From positions 186,001-250,000 of the forward strand of contig NZ_AMDP01000002.1 in NCBI RefSeq assembly GCF_028128615.1: a DNA stretch of 64,000 nucleotides. The letters run 5' to 3'. The stretch is from Enterococcus sp. 5H. GTDB taxonomy: Bacteria; Bacillota; Bacilli; Lactobacillales; Enterococcaceae. Positions 53,401-63,497 of the stretch are shown piece after piece. The notes below the pieces were generated by a model. The model searched no databases. It saw only the letters and a list, made by a program, of their open reading frames with translations, and had not been told where the DNA came from. The translations under genes and the position numbers were made by a program. Within the stretch, counting starts at the first letter, position 1. Each line of letters begins with the position of its first letter.

Positions 53401-55233
53401 TTGAAATACAGAGAAGATATTCGTAACGTGGCAATCATTGCCCACGTTGACCATGGTAAAACAACATTAGTAGATGAGTTATTAAAACAATCACAAACTT
53501 TAGATGGACATACACAATTGCAAGAACGTGCGATGGATTCAAACGCGATTGAAAGTGAACGCGGCATTACGATCTTAGCTAAAAATACAGCAGTTGAGTA
53601 CAATGGCACTCGTATCAATATTTTGGATACACCTGGACACGCGGACTTCGGTGGTGAAGTTGAACGTATCATGAAAATGGTTGATGGTGTAGTTTTGGTT
53701 GTTGATGCCTATGAAGGAACAATGCCACAAACACGTTTCGTATTGAAAAAAGCGTTGGAACAAAAAGTAACACCAATCGTTGTTGTAAATAAAATTGACA
53801 AACCGTCTGCACGCCCAGAACACGTTGTGGATGAAGTCTTAGAATTATTTATCGAATTAGGTGCCGATGACGATCAATTGGATTTCCCTGTTGTTTATGC
53901 ATCAGCTTTAAACGGAACATCAAGTGATTCTGATAATCCAGAAGATCAAGAACCAACGATGGCACCAATTTTTGATCAAATTATCGAACATGTACCAGCA
54001 CCAGTTGATAATTCTGATGAACCTTTACAATTTCAAGTATCATTATTAGATTATAATGATTACGTTGGACGTATTGGTATTGGTCGTGTTTTCCGCGGAA
54101 CGATGAAAGTTGGAGATCAAGTTGCTTTAATGAAATTAGATGGCAGTGTGAAAAACTTCCGAGTGACTAAAATCTTTGGTTTCTTTGGTTTACAACGTGT
54201 TGAAATCACTGAAGCTAAAGCCGGCGATTTAATTGCCGTTTCTGGTATGGAAGATATCTTTGTCGGTGAAACAGTTGCTGATGTCAACCACCAAGAAGCA
54301 TTACCAATTTTACACATTGATGAGCCAACACTACAAATGACATTCTTAGTTAATAATTCGCCATTTGCAGGTCGTGAAGGTAAATTCGTGACAGCTCGTA
54401 AAATCGAAGAACGTTTGATGGCTGAATTACAAACCGACGTATCATTACGTGTAGAGCCAATTGCTCCTGATGCATGGACTGTTTCAGGTCGTGGAGAACT
54501 ACATTTATCTATCTTGATTGAAAACATGCGTCGTGAAGGATATGAATTGCAAGTTTCTCGTCCAGAAGTTATCGAACGTGAAATTGAAGGTGTGAAATGT
54601 GAGCCGTTTGAACGTGTTCAAATTGATACACCAGAAGAATATATGGGTAGCGTGATTGAATCTTTAAGCTTACGTAAAGGTGAAATGCAAGACATGATTC
54701 ATACTGGAAATGGTCAAATTCGTTTGATTTTCTTAGCACCTGCTCGTGGTTTAATCGGATATACAACTGAGTTCTTATCAATGACTCGTGGCTACGGAAT
54801 CATGCACCATACTTTCGATCAGTATTTACCAATGATTCAAGGAACAATTGGCGGACGTCATCAAGGCGCTCTTGTTTCAATTGATACTGGTAAAGCAACA
54901 ACCTATAGTATTATGAGTATCGAAGAACGCGGAACAGTTTTTGTTGAACCTACAACAGAAGTTTACGAAGGTATGATTATCGGTGAAAACAACCGTGATA
55001 ATGACTTAACAGTAAACATCACAAAAGCTAAACAAATGACTAACGTGCGTTCTGCAACAAAAGACCAAACGTCAGTAATCAAAAAACCGAAAAAATTAAC
55101 ATTAGAAGAATCATTAGAATTCTTGAACGAAGATGAATATTGTGAAGTAACTCCTGAAAGCATCCGTTTAAGAAAACAAATTCTTAATAAAAATGAACGT
55201 GAAAAAGCAAGTAAAAAAAGTAAAAAAGCCTAA
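53401..55233 (+). CDS. typA: Ribosome-binding GTPase TypA/BipA
   Basis: Translational GTPase involved in ribosome assembly and stress adaptation. 610 residues: G1 AHVDHGKTT, G2 region 'ERGITILAKN', G3 DTPGHADFGGE, G4 'VVNKIDKP', then EF-G-like domains II, III and V and the TypA-specific C-terminal domain with a lysine-rich tail. TTG start with AAGGAG nine bases upstream. Monocistronic, terminator at 55398. Confidence 0.97.
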   Translation: MKYREDIRNVAIIAHVDHGKTTLVDELLKQSQTLDGHTQLQERAMDSNAIESERGITILAKNTAVEYNGTRINILDTPGHADFGGEVERIMKMVDGVVLVVDAYEGTMPQTRFVLKKALEQKVTPIVVVNKIDKPSARPEHVVDEVLELFIELGADDDQLDFPVVYASALNGTSSDSDNPEDQEPTMAPIFDQIIEHVPAPVDNSDEPLQFQVSLLDYNDYVGRIGIGRVFRGTMKVGDQVALMKLDGSVKNFRVTKIFGFFGLQRVEITEAKAGDLIAVSGMEDIFVGETVADVNHQEALPILHIDEPTLQMTFLVNNSPFAGREGKFVTARKIEERLMAELQTDVSLRVEPIAPDAWTVSGRGELHLSILIENMRREGYELQVSRPEVIEREIEGVKCEPFERVQIDTPEEYMGSVIESLSLRKGEMQDMIHTGNGQIRLIFLAPARGLIGYTTEFLSMTRGYGIMHHTFDQYLPMIQGTIGGRHQGALVSIDTGKATTYSIMSIEERGTVFVEPTTEVYEGMIIGENNRDNDLTVNITKAKQMTNVRSATKDQTSVIKKPKKLTLEESLEFLNEDEYCEVTPESIRLRKQILNKNEREKASKKSKKA

Positions 55234-55397
55234 TAAATAAAGCGATAAATTTTATTTATTCAGATTTTAGAGAAACCGAGAAAAAAGCATTTAGCTCCGA
55301 GAATTAAGAAGGAATTCACGAAAATAGTTTTTTAAATTTTATGTGAATTTCAGCTTATTTCTGAAGGCGTTGCTTTTTCTCGTCGTTTAGTTGAAGT

Positions 55398-55445
55398 AGT
55401 GAGTGGAGCAAAACTGATCTTTAGTTTTGTTCCCTCGCTTTTTTT
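55398..55445 (+). terminator. Terminator after typA
   Basis: Stem of about 17 bp with G-T pairs (55398-55415 with 55423-55440) and T run. The preceding 55234-55397 holds an inverted GAATTCAC/GTGAATTTC repeat but no gene. Confidence 0.85.
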
Positions 55446-55541
55446 GTGGATAACTTTTCGTGAATATGTATGGAAAGTGCGTATATTATTTAAAGAAAGC
55501 TTGTTCTATCAGTCTTTTAAATTTTTCAGAAGAAGACTAAA

Positions 55542-55574
55542 TGTTTCACAATAAGAAAGGTGTTTCACGATAAG
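55542..55574 (+). repeat. Direct repeat upstream of recQ
   Basis: TGTTTCACAATAAG (55542-55555) and TGTTTCACGATAAG (55561-55574), 13 of 14 bases the same, period 19. Possible operator; unknown. Confidence 0.55.
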
Positions 55575-55648
55575 CTAGAATCATCTCTTGAATTGAGGTA
55601 TGGCAAATGCTAAAATTACAAACAGATACAAAGAACGGAGCGAATGTC

Positions 55649-57421
55649 ATGATTGATACAAAAGGACTGCTGAAAGAAAAATTTGGATATGACGAGTTCC
55701 GTCAAGGACAAGAAGAGATCATCAATCATGTTTTAAATAAAGAAAATGTTTTGGGGATTATGCCGACTGGCGGAGGTAAATCGATTTGTTATCAGTTGCC
55801 GGCTTTGATACTGGAGAATTTAACATTAGTAATTTCACCTTTAATTTCTTTAATGAAAGACCAAGTTGATGCATTGAATATGATGGGAATCCCTGCAACT
55901 TTTATTAACAGTACGATTTCTCAACAAGAAATGAATAAGCGGGTACAAATGGCAGTAAATAGAGAAGTCAAACTGCTATACGTGGCGCCTGAACGGTTAG
56001 AATCATTTGATTTTCAGCAATTATTATTACATGTTCCAATTGATTTATTAGCAGTGGATGAAGCGCATTGTATTTCTCAATGGGGGCATGATTTTCGACC
56101 AAGTTATTTGCGATTAGCTGAAATTATTGAGCAGTTTCAGCAACAACCGGCAGTAATAGCTTTGACTGCAACGGCAACACCGCAAGTTGCAGAGGATATT
56201 ATTCAACAATTACATATTCCCACAGATAATCAAATCCAAACTGGGTTTGCGCGAGATAATTTATCATTTCAGGTAATCAAAGATCAAAATCGTGATGTTT
56301 TCCTGTTAGAATACTTGAAATTGAATAAAGATCAGTCTGGAATTGTCTACGCAAGTACGAGAAAAGAAGTAGAACGTATTTTCCATTTACTTCAAAGTAA
56401 GAAAATAGCTGTTGGAATGTATCATGGCGGGATGAGTGAAAGTGAGAGAAACCGAAATCAGGAGCAATTTTTATTCGATCAACTTCAAGTAATGGTAGCG
56501 ACGAATGCTTTTGGTATGGGAATTAATAAAAGTAATGTCCGGTTTGTTATTCATGCTCAGATACCTGGAAATATTGAGTCTTACTATCAGGAAGCCGGAA
56601 GAGCAGGTCGAGATGGCTTACCAAGTGATGCTATTTTACTTTATGCTGCTCAAGATTTACAAATTCAGCAATTTTTTATCGATCAGTCAGAAATGACCAT
56701 TGATTACAAGCAGAAAGAATATATGAAATTACGTGAAATGTCTCAATATGCGAATGCTCAAATGTGTTTACAAAAGTTTATTCTCCGTTATTTTGGTGAA
56801 CAAGGGGCTGAATGTGGACGTTGTTCAAATTGTTTAGACGAACGAGAATTGGTGGATATTACAGTTGATGTACAAAAAGTTTTATCCTGTGTCAAACGTA
56901 TGGGAGAAAAATTTGGGAAAGGACTTGTTGGAAAAGTTTTGACAGGTTCAAAAGACCAAAAAATTGAACAGTGGCATTTTAATCGCTTACCGACGTATGG
57001 TTTAATGAAAGATCGCAGCCAAAAAGAAGTGAATCAGTTGATTGATTATTTAACTGCTGAGCGATATTTAACTCCTTCTGATGGGCAGTTTCCTTTATTG
57101 TCAGTTTCATCTACAGGTATCCAAGTACTTTTAGGAAAACAGACTGTTTTTAGGAAAGAGGATCAACGGGTACGTAAAGTGGCAGTGAATGATGAGTTGT
57201 TTGAGACATTAAGAGCATTACGAATGGATTTAGCGCAATCAGCTGGAGTTCCTCCGTATTTGATTTTTTCAGATAGCACTCTAAAAGAAATGTGTGAAAA
57301 ATTGCCCAAGAATTCAATTCAGCTATTGCAGATAAAAGGTGTTGGACAAAATAAATTAGACAAATATGGTGAACAATTTTTAGCTGTTTTGGAAAAGTTT
57401 AAGCAGAAGCAAGAGTCATAA
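55649..57421 (+). CDS. recQ: ATP-dependent DNA helicase RecQ
   Basis: 591 residues. Helicase motifs: 'RQGQEEII', I MPTGGGKSICYQLPAL, II DEAHCISQWGHDFRP, III 'ALTATATPQV', V/VI 'ATNAFGMGINKSNVRFV' and 'QEAGRAGRDG'; then a zinc-binding region (C...CGRCSNC), winged helix and HRDC domain (about 510-590). ATG 55649 was chosen with ACGGAG upstream; the ATG at 55607 has no site. Typical RecQ, not RecS, because the HRDC domain is present. Confidence 0.94.
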   Translation: MIDTKGLLKEKFGYDEFRQGQEEIINHVLNKENVLGIMPTGGGKSICYQLPALILENLTLVISPLISLMKDQVDALNMMGIPATFINSTISQQEMNKRVQMAVNREVKLLYVAPERLESFDFQQLLLHVPIDLLAVDEAHCISQWGHDFRPSYLRLAEIIEQFQQQPAVIALTATATPQVAEDIIQQLHIPTDNQIQTGFARDNLSFQVIKDQNRDVFLLEYLKLNKDQSGIVYASTRKEVERIFHLLQSKKIAVGMYHGGMSESERNRNQEQFLFDQLQVMVATNAFGMGINKSNVRFVIHAQIPGNIESYYQEAGRAGRDGLPSDAILLYAAQDLQIQQFFIDQSEMTIDYKQKEYMKLREMSQYANAQMCLQKFILRYFGEQGAECGRCSNCLDERELVDITVDVQKVLSCVKRMGEKFGKGLVGKVLTGSKDQKIEQWHFNRLPTYGLMKDRSQKEVNQLIDYLTAERYLTPSDGQFPLLSVSSTGIQVLLGKQTVFRKEDQRVRKVAVNDELFETLRALRMDLAQSAGVPPYLIFSDSTLKEMCEKLPKNSIQLLQIKGVGQNKLDKYGEQFLAVLEKFKQKQES

Positions 57422-57454
57422 AATTAATTAAAATACTGTAATGTGAAATCTAAA

Positions 57455-57518
57455 AAAACAGTGATTATTTCCATCCAGAAGTTTAACTTTTTAGCTGGGT
57501 AATGATTACTGTTTTTTT
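57455..57518 (+). terminator. Terminator after recQ
   Basis: AAACAGT pairs with ACTGTTT, and the stem continues imperfectly to CCAG/CTGG; T run at the end. Confidence 0.7.
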
Positions 57519-57601
57519 ATACAGAGTCAGAGACATTAATAGCATCTTAAAATGGATTCTGTTACTATTAATAATAGAATTTGCTTGAAAGGAAAATGTT
57601 T

Positions 57602-58114
57602 ATGCTGATTCGATTAGAGAACGAACAAGATTTTGCTGCAATCTATTCTTTTACAAAAGAAGCATTTAAAACAGCTAAAGTTAAAGATGGAAATGAACAA
57701 GATTTTGTAGAGCGATTAAGGAAAAGTGAAGATTACCTTCCTAGCTTAGCTTTTGTAGCAGAAGAAAATAACGAAATAATAGGTCATGTGATGTTGACGA
57801 AAGTTAGGATTAAAGGTGAAAATCAAATTTTTGAAGAACTGATTTTAGCGCCTTTAACAGTTCGCTTAGATCAGCGAAATAAAGGCTTAGGCAGTCAATT
57901 GATGAATAAAGCAGAGCAAGCTGCGATAAGTCAGGGATATCAAGCAATTGTTTTAATCGGTGATCCACAATATTATGGACGATTTGGATATACGCGAGCA
58001 GAACAATTTGGGATTGTGTCAGATAGCGGAATTCCGTCTGACTACTTATTGATTAAAAAAATTGGTCAAACTGAGTTAGCTAATATAGCAGGAACGGTTT
58101 CGATTCCAGAGTGA
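57602..58114 (+). CDS. GNAT family N-acetyltransferase
   Basis: 170 residues of GNAT fold: 'EIIGHVMLTKVRI', the acetyl-CoA loop region 'LDQRNKGLGSQLMNKAEQAA' (RxxGxG/S) and 'IVLIGDPQYYGRFGYTRA'. It resembles the YhbS-type subgroup; substrate unknown. ATG 57602 was preferred because GAAAGGA lies eight bases upstream, whereas 57596 is too close. Confidence 0.88.
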   Translation: MLIRLENEQDFAAIYSFTKEAFKTAKVKDGNEQDFVERLRKSEDYLPSLAFVAEENNEIIGHVMLTKVRIKGENQIFEELILAPLTVRLDQRNKGLGSQLMNKAEQAAISQGYQAIVLIGDPQYYGRFGYTRAEQFGIVSDSGIPSDYLLIKKIGQTELANIAGTVSIPE

Positions 58115-58168
58115 GATATAACTAAATAGAGGTTTTTATAATTCATATAATAATAGGGGGAGATTGTG

Positions 58169-58324
58169 ATGAAAGAGAGTGCAAAAGCTGGGATTTCTTT
58201 TGGCTGTGCGTTGGCACTAGTCATATCGTATGTTAATTGGCATAGTATATTGTGGGCAATTTTTCATGGTATTTTAAGTTGGTTTTATGTCATTTATTAC
58301 GTTGTTGTTTATGGACTAAACTAA
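58169..58324 (+). CDS. Small conserved-looking membrane protein, 51 residues
   Basis: Starts MKESAKAGISFGCALALVISY; two hydrophobic segments (about 8-24 and 28-48) separated by 'NWHSILWA', and a short 'YGLN' tail. GGGGGAG (58156-58162) lies six bases before the ATG, which strongly supports translation. I know similar tiny two-helix proteins in related genera but no function. Confidence 0.8.
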   Translation: MKESAKAGISFGCALALVISYVNWHSILWAIFHGILSWFYVIYYVVVYGLN

Positions 58325-58432
58325 GTAATGTGTCTAGTTAGCTTTATTGTAAATGAATTTTTATCAGAAAAGGAAGAACGGATGAGAGTTTCTTTCATTC
58401 AGCTTCTTGAAAAATTAAAAATTTTTTTGAGA

Positions 58433-58467
58433 CTAAGGATTTTCAGAAAATTTCTGTTAATCCTTAG
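58433..58467. repeat. Inverted repeat overlapping the ylaN promoter
   Basis: CTAAGGATT (58433-58441) and AATCCTTAG (58459-58467) with an inner CAGAA/TTCTG. It lies just before an extended -10 (TGC-TATAAT, 58476-58484), covering the -35 position; possible operator. Confidence 0.55.
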
Positions 58468-58514
58468 CTGAATTATGCTATAATTACATAATTAAGATGG
58501 GAGGTTGAGTCCAA

Positions 58515-58817
58515 ATGGAATCCATTTCAAAAGAGTTTGCAATTCAGTTGTTAAATGAAGATGCTCAAAGAATTATGATGCTTATTCGTAATCAAAAGAA
58601 TAGCTTATGTATATCCCAGTGTAAAGCTTTTGAAGAAGTTGTTGATACACAAATGTACGGCTTTTCTCGTCAAGTGACTTATGCCATACGTCTAGGGATT
58701 TTAAGCTCAAAACAAGGACATCAATTACTAAGTGATTTAGAAAAAGAACTAAATCAATTATATAGTGACGTTTATGAGGAAAGACAAGAAAATAAAGAGA
58801 TTGGCAAGGAGGTTTAA
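58515..58817 (+). CDS. ylaN: YlaN family protein (DUF1507)
   Basis: 100 residues, all-helical, 'LNEDAQRIMMLIRNQKNSLCISQCKAFEEVVDTQMYGFSRQ' region split by turns. Conserved and essential in Bacillus; linked in published work to iron homeostasis (Fur) in Gram-positives, which is family knowledge. It precedes ftsW by three bases, the usual Firmicute order. Confidence 0.93.
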   Translation: MESISKEFAIQLLNEDAQRIMMLIRNQKNSLCISQCKAFEEVVDTQMYGFSRQVTYAIRLGILSSKQGHQLLSDLEKELNQLYSDVYEERQENKEIGKEV

Positions 58818-58820
58818 ACT

Positions 58821-60011
58821 TTGCCAAACAAGGTAAAAAAGAGACACCTGTTAGATTATAGTATTTTAATTCCCTATCTAGTTTTAAGCGTCGTTGGACT
58901 AATTATGGTATACAGCTCGACGTCATCCCTACTTGTATCAAAAGGGCTAGCTCCAACTGGAATGGTTATTTCTCAGTTACAGTTTTGGGGGCTAAGTTTG
59001 GTGGCGATGTTTTTCATCTACAAAATGAAAACAACGGTTTTCCAACATAAAAATTTTATTATGTTTGCAATAGCTGTTATATCGGTTTTACTTTTAGCTG
59101 TTCGTTTTACTAAACTTGGAGCTGAGATTAATGGGGCTAAAGGATGGATTCAAATTGGTTCTTTTTCAATGCAGCCTGCCGAGTATTTAAAGATTATGGT
59201 TATTTGGTATTTAGCTTATATTTTGGGTCGCAGACAAAAGTATATTGATAAAGAATTTAAAAAAGCGGTATTCAGACCAATGCTGTTGGTTGGTTTTTTA
59301 ATTTTTCTAGTGGCAATACAGCCAGATTTGGGTAATGCAGCAATTCTGACTTTATTGGTTATAGTAATGCTTTTGGCAAGTGGTGTAAATTATATGTATA
59401 CATATCTTGTCGGTGGCGTAAGCATACTTGGCAGTATCGTTGTGATTGAGGCGTTAATTTTAAGTAAAGGGAATTTTATCCCTCAGCGTTATCAATATGT
59501 TTATCAACGATTTGCAAGTTTTCTAAACCCTTTTATTGATGAACGAAATGCAGGTCATCAGTTAGCAAATTCGTATTATGCAATTAATAATGGTGGTTGG
59601 TTTGGTAAAGGTTTAGGTAATAGCATTCAAAAGAAAGGCTTTTTGCCAGAGGCTCATTCCGATTTTATTTTTGCCATTACAATTGAAGAGTTAGGACTTT
59701 TAGTAACCCTGATTATTTTAGCACTCTTGATGTTCATGATTGCTCGGATTATATTGGTAGGAGTACGTTCAAAAAAACCATTTAATTCGTTGATGTGTAT
59801 TGGGATTGGCGCTATGTTATTGTTACAAGTATTTATTAATTTAGGCGGAATTACAGGGGTTATTCCTCTAACTGGGATTACATTTCCTTTTCTAAGTCAT
59901 GGGGGAAATAGTGTATTGATTATCTCCGTGGCGGTCGCTTTTGTGCTAAATATTAGCGCAGATGAAAAACGACAAAAAATGGACCAAGAATACCAATTAC
60001 TTGGTAATTAA
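58821..60011 (+). CDS. ftsW: FtsW/RodA/SpoVE family septal peptidoglycan glycosyltransferase
   Basis: 396 residues with about ten membrane helices. Landmarks: 'YSILIPYLVLSVVGLIMVYSS' (split across helix 1), 'INGAKGWIQIGSFSMQPAEYLK', 'PEAHSDFIFAITIEELG' and 'IPLTGITFPFLSHGGNS'. SEDS polymerase working with a class B PBP in division. TTG start with GGAGG at 58808-58812. Position before pycA supports FtsW rather than RodA. Confidence 0.92.
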   Translation: MPNKVKKRHLLDYSILIPYLVLSVVGLIMVYSSTSSLLVSKGLAPTGMVISQLQFWGLSLVAMFFIYKMKTTVFQHKNFIMFAIAVISVLLLAVRFTKLGAEINGAKGWIQIGSFSMQPAEYLKIMVIWYLAYILGRRQKYIDKEFKKAVFRPMLLVGFLIFLVAIQPDLGNAAILTLLVIVMLLASGVNYMYTYLVGGVSILGSIVVIEALILSKGNFIPQRYQYVYQRFASFLNPFIDERNAGHQLANSYYAINNGGWFGKGLGNSIQKKGFLPEAHSDFIFAITIEELGLLVTLIILALLMFMIARIILVGVRSKKPFNSLMCIGIGAMLLLQVFINLGGITGVIPLTGITFPFLSHGGNSVLIISVAVAFVLNISADEKRQKMDQEYQLLGN

Positions 60012-60049
60012 ATAAAATAGAAGGTAAAAAAACAGGTAGGAGTGAAAGA

Positions 60050-63000
60050 ATGAAAAAAGTTTTAGTAGCAAATCGTGGAGAAATTGCAATTCGAATTTTT
60101 AGAGCCTGCACAGAAATGCACATCGGGACAGTAGCAATCTATGCAGCAGAAGATGAATATTCCGTACATAGATTTAAAGCGGATGAAGCATACTTAGTCG
60201 GTAAAGGTAAAAAACCGATTGATGCCTACCTGGATATGGAAGATATTATTCGGATTGCGAAAAAATCAGGAGCAGATGCTATTCATCCTGGTTATGGTTT
60301 TCTTTCTGAGAATCTTGAGTTTGCTCGTCGTTGTGAAGAAGCAGGTCTTATTTTTGTTGGTCCTTCGTTACACCATTTAGACATTTTTGGTGATAAAATT
60401 AAAGCCAAAGAAGCGGCTGTCCAAGCTGGTATTGCCTCGATTCCAGGGTCTGAGGGACCAGTAGATACAGTGGACGAAGTAGTTGGATTTGGTCAAACAC
60501 ATGGTTTCCCAATCATGATTAAAGCGGCTTTAGGCGGCGGCGGTCGCGGTATGCGGGTTGCTCATGATGAGAAAGAAGCCAGAGAAGGCTATGAGCGAGC
60601 GAAAAGTGAAGCCAAAGCTGCTTTTGGTTCGGATGAAGTGTATGTAGAAAAATATATTTCAAATCCTAAGCATATTGAAGTTCAAATTTTAGGTGATAAA
60701 CATGGTAATGTGATTCATTTATTCGAACGTGATTGTTCTGTTCAAAGACGTCATCAAAAAGTAGTTGAAGTAGCACCATGTGTTTCAATGAACGAAGAAC
60801 AGCGTAAAGCGATTTGTGATGCAGCAGTTCAGCTAATGAAACATGTAGACTACATTAATGCTGGAACAGTTGAGTTTTTAGTTGAAGGGGATAAGTTTTA
60901 CTTTATTGAAGTTAATCCTCGTGTTCAGGTTGAGCATACAATTACTGAGATGATTACTGATATTGATATCGTTGTTTCTCAACTTCAAATTGCACAAGGA
61001 CTTGATTTACACAAAGATATGAAAATCCCGCAACAAGAAAATATCACATCAAATGGCGCTGCAATTCAATGTCGAATCACGACTGAAGATCCATTGAACC
61101 AGTTTATGCCGGATACTGGAAAGATTGATACGTATCGTTCACCGGGAGGTTTTGGTGTTCGTTTGGACGTCGGAAATGCCTATTCTGGTGCAGTTGTTAC
61201 TCCTTATTTTGACTCTTTATTAGTGAAAGTATGTACGCATGGTTTTACCTTTGAAAAAGCAATTCTAAAAATGGAACGTTGTTTAAGAGAATTTAGAATT
61301 CGCGGTGTAAAAACAAATATTCCATTTTTACACAAAGTAATTGCTCATCCAGAATTTCAATCTGGTGAGGCTAAAACAACATTTATTGACAATACTCCGC
61401 AATTATTTGAATTTCCTAAATTAAGAGACCGTGGTAACAAAACTATGAAATATATTGGTGAGGTTACTGTTAACGGATTTCCTGGTATTGACAAAACGAC
61501 TAAAAAATATTTTGAAACACCTCGTATACCAACTGATCTAGAATTACGTGAAGACTACGTAACTGCGAAAAATGTATTAGATAATGATGGAGCTAAAGGG
61601 GTTATTGACTGGATTAAGCAACAAGATAATGTCTTACTTACTGATACGACCTTTCGTGATGCTCACCAAAGTTTACTAGCAACACGCGTAAGAACACAAG
61701 ACTTCAAAGAGATCGCCCGTCTAACTGGAGAAGGTTTACCTGAGTTATTTTCTAGTGAAATGTGGGGCGGTGCGACTTTTGATGTTGCTTATCGCTTCTT
61801 AAATGAAGATCCTTGGGAACGATTACGCAAAATACGTAAGTTAATGCCAAATACATTACTGCAAATGTTATTTAGAGGTTCAAATGCTGTTGGGTATCAA
61901 AATTATTCTGATAATGTTATAGAAGAATTTATCCAAGAGTCTGCTAGACAAGGGATAGATGTGTTCCGTATTTTTGATAGTTTGAATTGGTTGCCACAAA
62001 TGGAAAAAAGTATTCAGGCAGTACGTGACACAGGTAAAATTGCTGAAGCAGCCATTTGTTATACGGGTGATATCAATGATCCTTCAAGACCTAAATATAA
62101 TGTTGATTATTATAAAAATATGGCGAAGGAATTGGAAAAAATGGGCGCTCATATCATTGCAATTAAAGATATGGCTGGCTTATTAAAACCTCAGGCGGCT
62201 TATCGCTTAATAAGTGAATTAAAATCTACGACTGATTTGCCAATTCACTTGCACACACATGATACAAGTGGAAATGGAATTATTACGTACTCTGCTGCAA
62301 CTAAAGCGGGCGTAGACATTGTCGATGTTGCAACAAGCGCTATGAGTGGCGCTACAAGCCAACCGAGTATGAGCAGTTTGTACTACGCATTAGTTAATGG
62401 AGATCGGACTCCAGATATTAATATTGATAATACACAGAAAATTAACCACTATTGGGAAGATGTCCGCATGTATTATCAGCCGTTTGAGAATGGCTTAAAC
62501 GCACCGCAAACAGAGGTTTACATGCATGAGATGCCGGGCGGACAATATTCTAATCTGCAACAACAAGCTAAAGCCGTTGGATTAGGTCATAAGTGGGATG
62601 ATATTAAAAAAATGTATCATACTGTGAATTTGATGTTTGGTGATATCGTTAAAGTAACTCCTTCTTCAAAAGTTGTTGGAGACATGGCTTTATTCATGGT
62701 TCAAAATGAACTAACTGAAGAAGATATTTTTGCAAATGGAGAAGAATTAAGTTTCCCTGAATCAGTTGTAACATTCTTCCAAGGGGATTTAGGACAGCCA
62801 GTTGGTGGTTTTCCGAAAGAATTACAACGGATTATTTTAAAAGGTCGACCTGCTTTTACTGAAAGACCAGGGAGTCTTGCTGCACCAGTAAATATGGAAA
62901 AAGTTAAAGCGGAATTAGCAGAATTAGTTGGCTATGAACCAAAATTAGAAGAAGTTTTAAGCTATTTAATGTATCCACAAGTCTTTTTAGATTATCGTAC

Positions 63001-63478
63001 ATCTTATCAAAATTTTGGAGATGTTACTTTATTAGATACACCGACTTTCTTCCAAGGTATTCGCCAAGGAGAATCAGTTGAGGTTCAAATCGAAAAAGGT
63101 AAAACATTGATTATTCGCTTGGATGAAGTAGGAGATCCTGATATTGAAGGGAACAGAGTTCTATTCTTTAATTTGAATGGTCAACGTCGTGAGATTGTAA
63201 TTAAAGATACTTCTGTTAAATCATCTGTACAGGCAAAACGTAAAGCTGAACCGACAAATAAAGAGCAGATTGGGGCAACAATGTCTGGATCAGTTCTTCA
63301 GGTCTTAGTTAAAAAAGGCGACAAGATCAAAAAAGGTGATGCTTTACTTGTAACAGAAGCAATGAAAATGGAGACAACCATAGAAGCACGTTTTGATGGT
63401 GTTGTCGATCATATTTATGTTTTTGAAGGAGAAGCGATTAGCTCTGGTGATTTATTGATAGAGGTAAAAGAAAAATAA
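60050..63478 (+). CDS. pycA: Pyruvate carboxylase
   Basis: Carboxylates pyruvate to oxaloacetate. 1142 residues: biotin carboxylase (1-450; 'KAALGGGGRGMRV', 'ERDCSVQRRHQKVVE'), carboxyltransferase (about 530-810; 'LLTDTTFRDAHQSL', 'AIKDMAGLL', metal-binding HLHTHDTSG), an allosteric linker and a C-terminal biotinyl domain with the biotinylated lysine in EAMKMET. Single-chain alpha-4 type. Cotranscription with ftsW is possible (38-base gap). Confidence 0.97.
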   Translation: MKKVLVANRGEIAIRIFRACTEMHIGTVAIYAAEDEYSVHRFKADEAYLVGKGKKPIDAYLDMEDIIRIAKKSGADAIHPGYGFLSENLEFARRCEEAGLIFVGPSLHHLDIFGDKIKAKEAAVQAGIASIPGSEGPVDTVDEVVGFGQTHGFPIMIKAALGGGGRGMRVAHDEKEAREGYERAKSEAKAAFGSDEVYVEKYISNPKHIEVQILGDKHGNVIHLFERDCSVQRRHQKVVEVAPCVSMNEEQRKAICDAAVQLMKHVDYINAGTVEFLVEGDKFYFIEVNPRVQVEHTITEMITDIDIVVSQLQIAQGLDLHKDMKIPQQENITSNGAAIQCRITTEDPLNQFMPDTGKIDTYRSPGGFGVRLDVGNAYSGAVVTPYFDSLLVKVCTHGFTFEKAILKMERCLREFRIRGVKTNIPFLHKVIAHPEFQSGEAKTTFIDNTPQLFEFPKLRDRGNKTMKYIGEVTVNGFPGIDKTTKKYFETPRIPTDLELREDYVTAKNVLDNDGAKGVIDWIKQQDNVLLTDTTFRDAHQSLLATRVRTQDFKEIARLTGEGLPELFSSEMWGGATFDVAYRFLNEDPWERLRKIRKLMPNTLLQMLFRGSNAVGYQNYSDNVIEEFIQESARQGIDVFRIFDSLNWLPQMEKSIQAVRDTGKIAEAAICYTGDINDPSRPKYNVDYYKNMAKELEKMGAHIIAIKDMAGLLKPQAAYRLISELKSTTDLPIHLHTHDTSGNGIITYSAATKAGVDIVDVATSAMSGATSQPSMSSLYYALVNGDRTPDINIDNTQKINHYWEDVRMYYQPFENGLNAPQTEVYMHEMPGGQYSNLQQQAKAVGLGHKWDDIKKMYHTVNLMFGDIVKVTPSSKVVGDMALFMVQNELTEEDIFANGEELSFPESVVTFFQGDLGQPVGGFPKELQRIILKGRPAFTERPGSLAAPVNMEKVKAELAELVGYEPKLEEVLSYLMYPQVFLDYRTSYQNFGDVTLLDTPTFFQGIRQGESVEVQIEKGKTLIIRLDEVGDPDIEGNRVLFFNLNGQRREIVIKDTSVKSSVQAKRKAEPTNKEQIGATMSGSVLQVLVKKGDKIKKGDALLVTEAMKMETTIEARFDGVVDHIYVFEGEAISSGDLLIEVKEK

Positions 63479-63497
63479 ATGGAAGGTAGGGAAAAAG

